A stretch of 6,150 nucleotides of DNA, taken from the NCBI GenBank assembly GCA_024636425.1, contig JAGXHB010000064.1:1-6150 (forward strand). Direction: 5' to 3'. Shown here piece by piece: positions 1 to 6,150 of the stretch; position 1 is the first letter of the stretch, and each line of letters starts with the position of its first letter. Under the pieces are notes generated by a model that was given only the letters and a program-made list of their open reading frames with translations, was not told the origin of the DNA and did no database searches. The position numbers and the translations under genes are program-made. This DNA comes from Roseobacter sp. GTDB lineage: Bacteria; Pseudomonadota; Alphaproteobacteria; Rhodobacterales; Rhodobacteraceae.

Positions 1-1638
1 ACCGTTGGGAGTCAGGAGTTCAAGCTGCCAACGTTTGCGGCCACCGACGCGCAAAATGACCGCAGATCGCCCCTTTGCATGGTGCTTTCGCCTGATCCTG
101 TCCTGCAGATAAGCCTCAGCCCCGCCACCCATGCTGTGCGCCAGATAGATTGACACCGGATAGCCGTCTTGTGCACCGATCCATGCCAACGCCAAAGCAA
201 GCCGTGTTGATCGAAGCGGGTCTGACTGAACGAAGCGCTGTACATCCATGTCATACTGAGGGTAACGCTTTGTTATTATGAGGTTATTTTTCGCAATCAG
301 CCGCCGCTTTTCCGCAGTGCCAAAGCTTTGTCCGCCCCGATGTTCGACAAACAAGGTGTTGGCGCAAAGGTGTTTTCCGCCCATGGCGCTGACGCGCTGA
401 CACCAGTCCACCTCTTCGCCATAGCCTTTGCCGAAGGATATATCGAGAACCGGTAATTTTGAAAGATACCGCATGTTGATCGCCATGCAGAAGCCGACCC
501 CCGTGGGGGCCTGTGCTATTTCACAGTAGGGATTGAGGGTGGCTGCGACCTTGTCGATTTTGTCACCCTGAGTGGCCGCCAAGCCAGTGGGGGCGCAGAT
601 TACCGGTACCGTAAAGATTTCCGCATCGTTGGACATGGGCGTCACTGTCGCCACGTCCTTGTTGGTGAACATGGGTGCCAGCAGGCGGCTGGCCCAGTCA
701 GCGGGCACCAAGGCGTCTGTGTTTAAAAGAACCACCGGATCGCCCCATAGAACTGCCTTTTCAAAGCCGCGGTTAACGCTTTGGATAAACCCCAGATTGT
801 CTTTGTTTTCCAGAAGGATAACCTGATCCCGCCGCTGCATTTGCCATTCCCTCAGGTACGGTCGCACGCATGGGTCTGTCGAACAGTCTTCGATCAGTAT
901 CAGTCGCCATTTTAGATCGGTGTGATTTTCAATCCGTGTCAGGCATTGTTTCAGCAGGTCAAATGCGTTGTAGACCGGCATGACGATCGTCACTGAACCA
1001 GCGGGCAATATGCGCTCTGCGGTCTTTCGAAACAGATCGGGATCAAGTTCTCTTGCGGGGGGAAGCGCGGTCAGTTGCAGCCCTTGTTTGATCCGGGTGC
1101 GATAATTGGGGTTTCGTGTCGTCAGCCATCCACACAAGGCGGGCAGTTGCGCGCAGACCGCCAGACAAAATCGAACGATCAGCATCATTTGCACAATCCG
1201 CACGCGGTTCAGGGTCAACGAAACTGGGATCGGCGCTTCGGGCAGGCCGTTGCGATGAAATTCGACACCAAAGCGGGTGATTTCGGCCAGACCAACCGGT
1301 CCCAGCGGATGAACCAGATCAAAGCCGGTTAGTGGATCATGCCCGTAAATCTTGGCCACGTCGTCGCGACGCAGGCCAGGTTTGGTGGCGGCCTTGACCC
1401 CGTTCATGTGAAGCACGACATCATCGGCAAGCGTCCAGCCAGCAAGCCGAATTTGCCCATCGGCGAGCGAAATAATGTCGATTGCGCCGATCATGCTTCC
1501 GTCGGGCGCATGAATACCGCGGGGCGTGCCGCGCGCATGAAGATGCGCGGCGATGTAGCGGGCAAAAAGAGCGTTGAGTTGTTTATACAAAATCAGTCTT
1601 TTCGAATCTAGGATATGAAGGTGATCCCAGATCAGCAC
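1..1638 (-). CDS. Modular GT2-family glycosyltransferase, C-terminal part beyond the window
   Basis: This minus-strand frame is open from the left edge to beyond position 1638, giving 546 visible codons from a GTG at 1638. Residues ~49-110 form an N-terminal module (IDIISLADG, GW, then RRDDVAKIYG and TGFDL). A GT2 (GT-A fold) domain follows at ~214-440: VTIVMPVYN (216-224), EDCSTD (250-255), NKDNLGF, LLNTDA (305-309, the DXD-like metal/nucleotide-sugar site), GVGFCMAIN, GYGEEVDW (405-412, the usual place of the catalytic acid) and HRGGQSF. From ~495 the sequence SIYLAHSMGGGAE resembles the start of a GT4-type domain, so a second transferase domain probably lies off the window. Such proteins add sugars to O-antigen or exopolysaccharide in the cytoplasm; that role is inferred. 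The start is uncertain: GTG 1638, TTG 1644, ATG 1494, or ATG 1755 (GAGG 5 nt upstream, but overlapping the divergent gene). Several AGG, ATA, CTA and TTA codons occur, unlike gyrB. Confidence 0.88.
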   Translation of the reverse strand, partial: MLIWDHLHILDSKRLILYKQLNALFARYIAAHLHARGTPRGIHAPDGSMIGAIDIISLADGQIRLAGWTLADDVVLHMNGVKAATKPGLRRDDVAKIYGHDPLTGFDLVHPLGPVGLAEITRFGVEFHRNGLPEAPIPVSLTLNRVRIVQMMLIVRFCLAVCAQLPALCGWLTTRNPNYRTRIKQGLQLTALPPARELDPDLFRKTAERILPAGSVTIVMPVYNAFDLLKQCLTRIENHTDLKWRLILIEDCSTDPCVRPYLREWQMQRRDQVILLENKDNLGFIQSVNRGFEKAVLWGDPVVLLNTDALVPADWASRLLAPMFTNKDVATVTPMSNDAEIFTVPVICAPTGLAATQGDKIDKVAATLNPYCEIAQAPTGVGFCMAINMRYLSKLPVLDISFGKGYGEEVDWCQRVSAMGGKHLCANTLFVEHRGGQSFGTAEKRRLIAKNNLIITKRYPQYDMDVQRFVQSDPLRSTRLALALAWIGAQDGYPVSIYLAHSMGGGAEAYLQDRIRRKHHAKGRSAVILRVGGRKRWQLELLTPNG

Positions 1639-1705
1639 GCGCAAGCTTAAGGGGGCGTTAATGTGATCAGACCAGTGAACCGGCAGCCTGATGGTCAGGA
1701 TGCAG
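1639..1705. promoter_or_regulatory. Divergent intergenic region between glycosyltransferase and acyltransferase genes
   Basis: Two genes diverge from here, so promoters for both should lie in or next to this stretch. I see no convincing -35/-10 pair on either strand. The flanking stretch at about 1565-1620 is noticeably richer in A and T and has TATACA-like (plus) and TATAAA-like (minus) hexamers without good -35 partners. If the glycosyltransferase really starts at 1494, the regulatory space would extend to about 1495-1705. Confidence 0.3.
1697..1700 (+). promoter_or_regulatory. Ribosome binding site deciding the acyltransferase start
   Basis: AGGA ends 5 nt before the ATG at 1706. The ATG at 1691 has no Shine-Dalgarno-like sequence upstream, and the ATG at 1700 is too close to AGG. 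An in-frame TGA at 1676-1678 closes the frame further upstream. This favours 1706 as the start. Confidence 0.5.
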
Positions 1706-2371
1706 ATGCTTAACGCGGCGATTGACGACAGGGGGCAGAACAACCGGATCGACATAGCGCCCTCTGCCCGGGTTGGACCGGGGGTGCGAATTGCCCTACG
1801 CGGAAGCCATAACCATCTGACAATAGGAGAAAATGCTGTGATAGCGGGCGGTATGATCGAGCTGCGCAATCATCGCAGTTCAATCCAGATCGGTGACGGG
1901 TGCAATCTGGCCGGTTCGTTGCGGTGCCGCGCTACGGATAGTCATATTCGGATCGGCAATCTCACGACCATGATGATGGCGCAGATCACCCTGCACGAAG
2001 CGGGTGCGATCACATTGGGCGAGGATTGTATGCTGTCAGGTGATATCGCGATGGATGTGAGCGATATGCATTCCATTCTGGATATGGAGACGGGCAAACG
2101 GTTGAATCCGCCAAGGGATATCGAAATTGGCGATCATGTCTGGTTGGCGCAAGGCGTGCGTGTGATGAAGGGTGCGCGCATTGGGCAGCATTCGATTGTC
2201 GGCAGCCGTGCCATGGTGCTGGGGGACATTCCTGCGCATTCTTTGGCCGTTGGGGCACCCGCTCGCGTTGTTCGCGAAGGGGTCACTTGGGATAGACGCC
2301 GTCTGCCGTTTGAACCGGATCCGTATCGCATCGCTGACGCGACCAGCACAGACCCACCGGGCCTGCGCTAG
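1706..2371 (+). CDS. Hexapeptide-repeat (LbH) acyltransferase
   Basis: This is a 221-residue protein (226 if the ATG at 1691 is used) of the left-handed beta-helix acyltransferase type (WbbJ/maltose O-acetyltransferase-like). Imperfect hexapeptide repeats run through most of it: IDIAPSARVGPGVRI, LTIGENAVI, IQIGDGCNL, IRIGN, ITLGEDCML, then IEIGDHVWLAQGVRV and ARIGQHSIV. SDMHSIL (about residues 119-125 from the 1706 start) supplies the conserved His expected to act as catalytic base. The end IPAHSLAVGAPARVVREG is the usual closing coil and C-terminal arm. The family transfers acetyl or other acyl groups from acyl-CoA to sugars, normally as cytoplasmic trimers. The acceptor cannot be read from sequence. 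The divergent glycosyltransferase suggests a polysaccharide or lipopolysaccharide sugar, which is inference. The gene converges on gyrB with 11 bp between stop codons. The family call is firm; the substrate is unknown. Confidence 0.9.
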   Translation: MLNAAIDDRGQNNRIDIAPSARVGPGVRIALRGSHNHLTIGENAVIAGGMIELRNHRSSIQIGDGCNLAGSLRCRATDSHIRIGNLTTMMMAQITLHEAGAITLGEDCMLSGDIAMDVSDMHSILDMETGKRLNPPRDIEIGDHVWLAQGVRVMKGARIGQHSIVGSRAMVLGDIPAHSLAVGAPARVVREGVTWDRRRLPFEPDPYRIADATSTDPPGLR

Positions 2372-2382
2372 TCAACGGTAGC

Positions 2383-4797
2383 TTAAAAGTCGAGGTTTTC
2401 GACGTTCAGCGCGTTCTGCTGGATGAATTCGCGCCGGGGTTCGACCACGTCGCCCATCAGTTTCGTGAACAGATCATCCGCTTCGGCCATGTCTTCTACG
2501 CGCACTTGCAGCAGTGTGCGGGCGTCGGGATCAAGCGTGGTTTCCCAAAGCTGGTCCGGATTCATTTCGCCCAAACCCTTATAACGCTGAAGCGACAGTC
2601 CCTTTTCACCCTCGGCCAGAATGGCCTCAAGCAAGTCCATCGGGCCATAGATCATCTGCGACCGATCCTTGCGCACCAGCTTGGCGGGCAGGTTGTAGAC
2701 GTCTTGCAGGTGTTGCGTAAATCCGCCAGAGCGTTTCGCCTCTCCCGACCGAAGCATGCGGCCGTCCAATGTGCGGACTTCTTCAACGCCGCGCAAAATG
2801 CGGGCAAGCCGGACACCGTGATCCTGAGTGATCCGCCCTTGCCAGCCGCGCTCCCATTCCAGCGCGATTAGGTTAAGCCGTTCCGCCACCTTGTCCGCGA
2901 CACCTTGTAGGTCCGCATCCACAACGCCGGGAACGAACGCACCGGCAATCGCTGCCTGTTCCAGAATATGGCGGGGGTAGTGGGTCGGAAAGGCTTCGAG
3001 AACGCGGCGCATCTGGCGGGCTAGATCAACGACGCGTGCCAGATCCTGACCGTTGATTTCCTCGCCGTTGCCCTGACGCAGCATCGCGCCGTCAATGCCC
3101 TGCTGGATCAGGTAATCCTCCATCGCAGCCTGATCTTTCAGATAGACTTCGGATTTGCCGCGCGAGACTTTGTAAAGCGGCGGTTGCGCAATATAAAGGT
3201 GACCATTTTCAATAAGTTGCGGCATCTGACGGTAAAAGAACGTCAGCAGAAGCGTCCGAATGTGCGCGCCATCAACGTCAGCGTCGGTCATGATGACGAT
3301 CTTGTGGTAGCGCAGTTTTGCGATGTTGAACTCGTCCCGCCCGATGCCGGTACCAAGCGCCATGACAAGGTTCCCGATCTCTTGCGAGCCGAGCATCCGG
3401 TCAAACCGTGCGCGTTCGACGTTCAGGATTTTACCTTTCAGGGGCAGGATCGCTTGGGTCTGACGGTCACGACCTGTCTGGGCCGACCCGCCGGCGGAAT
3501 CCCCTTCGACCAAGAACACTTCGGTTTTCGAGGGGTCTTTTTCCGAGCAATCCTTGAGCTTGCCGGCAAGGAAGTTCACATCCATCGCCGTTTTGCGCCG
3601 TGTCAGATCGCGGGCTTTGCGTGCTGCCTCGCGGGCGTGCGCCGCTTCGATGATCTTGCCGACGACGATCTTGGCAACCTGCGGGTTTTCCTCGAACCAT
3701 TCGGCCAGCTTTTCATTCACCAACCCTTCAACGGCGGGGCGTACCTCGGAGCTGACAAGCTTATCCTTGGTCTGGCTGCTGAACTTCGGGTCCGGCACCT
3801 TGACGGACAGCACGCAGGTCAGTCCTTCACGAGCGTCATCGCCAGTGAACTGAACCTTTTCTCGCTTCGCAATGCCCGAGGATTGGGCGTAGTTGTTGAT
3901 CGTCCGCGTCAACGCGCCGCGAAAGCCCGCCATATGCGAGCCGCCGTCACGTTGCGGAATGTTGTTGGTAAACGGCAGTACATTTTCATGATAGCTGTCG
4001 TTCCACCACATCGCGACTTCGACGCCGATGTCATCGCGTTCACCGGTGATAAAAATCGGCTCTGGCATGACAGACGATTTTGACCGATCCAGATATTTCA
4101 CGAACTCCTTGACGCCGCCTTCATAGAAAAGCTCGGTCCGCAGGGGTTCGGCGGGGCGCTCGTCGGTCAGGATAATCCGCACACCGGAGTTCAGGAAAGC
4201 CAGTTCGCGCAGCCGCTTTTCAAGGGTATCGAAATTATACTCAAGGTTTGAAAACGTGCTTGTCGAAGCCATGAAGCGGACTTCGGTCCCAGTACGCTCC
4301 GTCGGGCCGACGACGCTCAGGTGTTCGGTGGTAAAGCCACCTTCAAACCGTGCGACATGCTCTTTCCCTTCACGCCAAATGCGCAGTTCCAGCCAATCGG
4401 ACAGGGCGTTTACAACCGATACGCCCACACCGTGCAGACCGCCGGAAACCTTGTAGGAATTGCTGTCGAACTTACCGCCCGCATGAAGCTGGGTCATGAT
4501 CACTTCGGCAGCCGACACGCCTTCGCCCTGGTGGATCCCGACAGGAATACCGCGACCGTTGTCGCTGACAGAGACAGAACTATCTTCGTGAATTGTTACA
4601 TTGACGGCGTCCGCATGACCCGCGAGCGCCTCGTCGATGCCATTGTCCACGACCTCATAGACCATGTGGTGCAAGCCGGAGCCGTCGTCGGTGTCACCGA
4701 TATACATGCCGGGGCGTTTGCGTACCGCCTCCAACCCCTTGAGAACCTTGATAGAATCTGCGCCGTATTCCTCTGGAATCTGCTCGTTGTCGGACAT
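2383..4797 (-). CDS. gyrB: DNA gyrase subunit B
   Basis: GyrB is the ATPase and TOPRIM subunit of DNA gyrase (A2B2), which introduces negative supercoils. The 804-residue product has all hallmarks. The GHKL ATPase shows YEVVDNGIDE (E48 matches E. coli E42; N52), DNGRGIP (79-85) and GGLHGVG (119-125). The transducer ATP-contacting loop is SQTKDKL (K344). TOPRIM shows EGDSAGG (431-437), PLKGKILNVE (452-461) and DADVDGAH (505-512). QRYKGLGEMNPDQLWETT (737-754) forms the C-terminal GyrA-binding region. About 180 residues between ~555 and ~735 correspond to the insert known from Gram-negative GyrB. R142 matches E. coli R136 (coumarin contact), and the quinolone-linked D433 and K454 are unchanged. 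I chose the start MSDNEQ at 4797 because AGAAGG lies 9 nt upstream and a strong promoter at 4825-4853 places the transcript start downstream of the alternative in-frame ATGs (4866, 4857, 4824). The exporter and recF lie upstream on the same strand. Confidence 0.98.
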   Translation of the reverse strand: MSDNEQIPEEYGADSIKVLKGLEAVRKRPGMYIGDTDDGSGLHHMVYEVVDNGIDEALAGHADAVNVTIHEDSSVSVSDNGRGIPVGIHQGEGVSAAEVIMTQLHAGGKFDSNSYKVSGGLHGVGVSVVNALSDWLELRIWREGKEHVARFEGGFTTEHLSVVGPTERTGTEVRFMASTSTFSNLEYNFDTLEKRLRELAFLNSGVRIILTDERPAEPLRTELFYEGGVKEFVKYLDRSKSSVMPEPIFITGERDDIGVEVAMWWNDSYHENVLPFTNNIPQRDGGSHMAGFRGALTRTINNYAQSSGIAKREKVQFTGDDAREGLTCVLSVKVPDPKFSSQTKDKLVSSEVRPAVEGLVNEKLAEWFEENPQVAKIVVGKIIEAAHAREAARKARDLTRRKTAMDVNFLAGKLKDCSEKDPSKTEVFLVEGDSAGGSAQTGRDRQTQAILPLKGKILNVERARFDRMLGSQEIGNLVMALGTGIGRDEFNIAKLRYHKIVIMTDADVDGAHIRTLLLTFFYRQMPQLIENGHLYIAQPPLYKVSRGKSEVYLKDQAAMEDYLIQQGIDGAMLRQGNGEEINGQDLARVVDLARQMRRVLEAFPTHYPRHILEQAAIAGAFVPGVVDADLQGVADKVAERLNLIALEWERGWQGRITQDHGVRLARILRGVEEVRTLDGRMLRSGEAKRSGGFTQHLQDVYNLPAKLVRKDRSQMIYGPMDLLEAILAEGEKGLSLQRYKGLGEMNPDQLWETTLDPDARTLLQVRVEDMAEADDLFTKLMGDVVEPRREFIQQNALNVENLDF

Positions 4798-4806
4798 TGT
4801 GGGGAA

Positions 4807-4812
4807 CCTTCT
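4807..4812 (-). promoter_or_regulatory. gyrB ribosome binding site
   Basis: AGAAGG on the minus strand lies 9 nt before the ATG at 4797. It supports the 804-residue form of GyrB over the 827-residue reading frame. Confidence 0.7.
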
Positions 4813-4824
4813 TTTGTTGCCCAT

Positions 4825-4853
4825 TTTATAGTGATTTTTAGGGGGGATGTCAC
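4825..4853 (-). promoter_or_regulatory. Predicted sigma-70-type promoter of gyrB
   Basis: On the minus strand, GTGACA (4853-4848; 5 of 6 match TTGACA) is followed by an exact 17-bp spacer and TATAAA (4830-4825; 5 of 6 match TATAAT). The expected transcription start is near 4818, giving a leader of roughly 20 nt before the gyrB ATG. The spacer contains a run of six C followed by an A-rich stretch. The promoter lies between the exporter stop codon and gyrB, so gyrB can be transcribed independently of recF. This is predicted from sequence only. Confidence 0.7.
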
Positions 4854-4854
4854 G

Positions 4855-4882
4855 CATCTGACACAAGATTTTGTGTCAGATG
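4855..4882. repeat. Perfect 12-bp inverted repeat between exporter and gyrB promoter
   Basis: The arms CATCTGACACAA (4855-4866) and TTGTGTCAGATG (4871-4882) are exact reverse complements around a 4-nt loop (GATT). The exporter stop codon (4876-4878) lies in one arm, and the -35 box of the gyrB promoter begins one base beyond the other arm. As RNA it would form a stable hairpin. No T-run follows on either strand, so it is not a standard intrinsic terminator. It could be a regulator-binding operator, a 3'-end stabilising or attenuating hairpin of the recF-exporter transcript, or both. The repeat is certain; its function is unknown. Confidence 0.85.
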
Positions 4883-5496
4883 AAGGGGATCAGTATCCCG
4901 ACGATGATCAGCAGGGAACCCGACACGATATTAATGCGCTTCAGCGTTGCGGGGTTCGTCATCAGCCCTCTCAGCCGGCCCACGAAGGCGGCAACAGCAA
5001 GGTTGCCGATCAGCGGTATCGCCACGGACACGGCGATGATCGCTACTACATCGCCCCAAGTGATTGAGCGTAGATCGAAAAATCCGGGCAGGACGCCCAT
5101 ATAGAACAAAACCGCCTTGGGATTGCCAAGGATCGCCAGCAGGCCCGCGGCAAACCCGGACCACGCGCCGGGACGGGTCAGCCTGCTGTCGCGGTCGATC
5201 TTTGCGCTGGCATTGCGGATCAGCATCGCACCCATGAGCAGGAACACGCCACAGGCAATCCACCGCATCCCCAGCATGAATACGTCGAACACCGACAGGA
5301 TCCAGCTGATGCCCAGCACGGCCACCAGCGGCCACAGCATGTCGCCAATCGATACACCCAAAGCCAGTGGCCAGGCGGCACTGAAACCGCCGGAAAGCGC
5401 CCGAGCCATGATCGCAAGCCAGACAGGCCCGGGCGTCAGAAACAGGATCAGCAAAGCACCACAATAAAGCAGCAGATCAGGCAGGCTGATGGTCAT
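4876..5496 (-). CDS. LysE/RhtB-family membrane exporter
   Basis: This is a 206-residue, very hydrophobic inner-membrane protein of the usual length for the LysE/RhtB (amino-acid exporter) superfamily. Six hydrophobic segments can be placed at about 6-28, 38-66, 69-93, 112-135, 147-172 and 187-205. Family signatures are TPGPVWLAIMARALSGG (21-37), immediately after the first segment, and GNPKAVLFYMGVLPGFF (124-140). Members export amino acids such as lysine, threonine, homoserine lactone or related small molecules by proton antiport. The substrate here cannot be told from sequence. The ATG overlaps the recF stop in ATGA, and AAGGA lies 7 nt upstream of the ATG inside recF, so translational coupling with recF is likely. 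The stop codon lies in a perfect palindrome that precedes the gyrB promoter. The family call is firm; the physiological role is unknown. Confidence 0.93.
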   Translation of the reverse strand: MTISLPDLLLYCGALLILFLTPGPVWLAIMARALSGGFSAAWPLALGVSIGDMLWPLVAVLGISWILSVFDVFMLGMRWIACGVFLLMGAMLIRNASAKIDRDSRLTRPGAWSGFAAGLLAILGNPKAVLFYMGVLPGFFDLRSITWGDVVAIIAVSVAIPLIGNLAVAAFVGRLRGLMTNPATLKRINIVSGSLLIIVGILIPFI

Positions 5497-6150
5497 GATA
5501 GCATCCTTGCTGATGAAACGCCGCCGGTTTCCGTCACTTCCAAGACCTGCGTGCGAGCCCCAAGCGTATCGAAAAGCTCGGGCCCCGTTCCGGTCATCCA
5601 GGCTTGAGAGCCCAACGCGGTAATCTCGTCATAAAGGGCGGCGCGGCGTGCGGCATCCAGATGTGCGGCGACCTCGTCCAGAAGCAGTATCGGCGGGGCA
5701 CCGAAATCAGCAGCCAGCGCGCGGGCGTTCGCGAGGATCAGAGACACCAGCAGGGCTTTCTGCTCTCCAGTCGAACAGTCACGGGCGGGGATCTCTTTCG
5801 CGGCATAGACACCTTCCAGATCGGCGCGGTGCGGGCCGATCAGCGTGCGACCAGCAGCCAGATCCCGCATCCTGTTGTCTGCAAGGGCACGACGCAGGTC
5901 AGCGGCCGTATGGGGCATGTCACTGACCAGCGTCAGCGTCGCCGTCGGAAAGCTGGTTTCCGCCTGCATCTGCGCCTCTGATATCGCCTGCAGCGCTGCG
6001 ATGCGGTTGGAGTTGATCGCGGTGCCCGCTTCGGCAAGTTGTTGTTCCAAAGCAAGATACCATGAAGGTTCGCGCACCATATCCTTCAGCAGCCTGTTGC
6101 GTTCGCGCATCGCTTTCTCATAGGCAAGCGACTGTTCGGCATGATCGGGC
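5493..6150 (-). CDS. recF: RecF recombination/replication-repair protein, C-terminal part
   Basis: These are the last 218 codons of recF; the N-terminal part with the Walker A ATP-binding loop lies beyond the right edge. RecF is an SMC/Rad50-like ABC-type ATPase that acts with RecO and RecR to load RecA at single-strand gaps with duplex ends. Visible evidence is the RecF stretch YEKAMRERNRLL near the edge, IGPHRADLEG in the middle, the ABC signature STGEQKALLVSLILANARAL, and Walker B with D-loop ILLLDEVAAHLD, where D and E bind Mg and activate water. The family is about 360 residues long, so roughly 140 are missing to the right. Its stop overlaps the exporter start (ATGA). dnaN and dnaA would be expected further upstream; that is inference from the usual gene order. 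Confidence 0.95.
   Translation of the reverse strand, partial: PDHAEQSLAYEKAMRERNRLLKDMVREPSWYLALEQQLAEAGTAINSNRIAALQAISEAQMQAETSFPTATLTLVSDMPHTAADLRRALADNRMRDLAAGRTLIGPHRADLEGVYAAKEIPARDCSTGEQKALLVSLILANARALAADFGAPPILLLDEVAAHLDAARRAALYDEITALGSQAWMTGTGPELFDTLGARTQVLEVTETGGVSSARMLS
5504..5508 (-). promoter_or_regulatory. Ribosome binding site of the exporter gene, inside recF
   Basis: AAGGA on the minus strand lies 7 nt upstream of the exporter ATG at 5496, within the last codons of recF. With the 4-nt overlap of the two genes, this fixes the exporter start and suggests coupled translation. Confidence 0.65.

Noticed and set aside
12..254. Minus-strand 80-codon open frame near the left edge
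   Set aside because: It is a shifted frame inside the glycosyltransferase, whose own frame is open through the same bases and carries recognisable motifs.
1075..1611. Two plus-strand open frames (85 and 90 codons) opposite the glycosyltransferase N-terminal part
   Set aside because: Neither has a recognisable domain or a clear ribosome site, and both lie opposite a coherent coding frame.
2349..2365. GC-rich hairpin (7-bp stem with one G-U pair, 3-nt loop on the minus strand) just after the gyrB stop
   Set aside because: No U-tract follows it and it lies within the acyltransferase coding sequence, so I do not call it a terminator.
3184..4083. Long plus-strand open frame (299 codons) antisense to gyrB
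   Set aside because: It lies entirely inside the conserved gyrB gene on the other strand. Its product has no recognisable motif, and long antisense frames are common opposite GC-rich coding sequence.
4798..4866. 23-residue N-terminal extension of GyrB (MCQMRDIPPKNHYKMGNK...)
   Set aside because: It would be encoded across the palindrome and the promoter hexamers. GyrB homology begins about where MSDNEQ starts, and that ATG has its own ribosome site.
4855..4882. Calling the perfect palindrome a Rho-independent terminator
   Set aside because: The stem is only moderately GC-rich and there is no T-run after it on either strand. It is kept as a repeat of unknown function.
4321..5067. Plus-strand open frame (248 codons) antisense to the gyrB 5' end and the exporter
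   Set aside because: It spans two well-supported genes and the gyrB promoter on the opposite strand. The translation shows no domain, so it is a shadow frame.

Overview
The window reads as chromosomal DNA of an alphaproteobacterium, most likely from the Rhodobacteraceae (roseobacter group). The GyrB and RecF sequences are typical of that group, and recF next to gyrB is the arrangement usually found near the replication origin (dnaA-dnaN-recF-gyrB). The species assignment is from memory of these families, not from a search.

Right half (2383-6150, all minus strand): the 3' part of recF enters from the right edge. It overlaps by 4 nt (ATGA) a LysE/RhtB-type membrane exporter gene, which is followed by a complete gyrB. 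GyrB most probably starts at 4797 (804 aa). It has its own near-consensus sigma-70-type promoter (GTGACA, 17 bp, TATAAA) about 30-55 bp upstream of the ATG. A perfect 12-bp inverted repeat lies directly upstream of the -35 box and contains the exporter stop codon.

Left half (1-2371): two genes probably involved in surface polysaccharide. A hexapeptide-repeat acyltransferase (plus strand, about 1706-2371) converges on gyrB with only 11 bp between the stop codons. Divergent from it, a long minus-strand frame runs from about 1638 off the left edge. It encodes a large modular glycosyltransferase: an N-terminal accessory module, a GT2 catalytic domain, then the beginning of a second, GT4-like domain. 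Its start codon is uncertain.

Working together: recF and gyrB belong to DNA repair/replication and supercoiling. The exporter is probably a passenger co-transcribed with recF. The glycosyltransferase and acyltransferase look like a small glycan assembly and decoration module joined to the core replication cluster. I see no RNA genes, CRISPR array, insertion sequence or phage genes. I found no convincing new system. The points most worth a second look are the palindrome next to the gyrB promoter and the multidomain glycosyltransferase.
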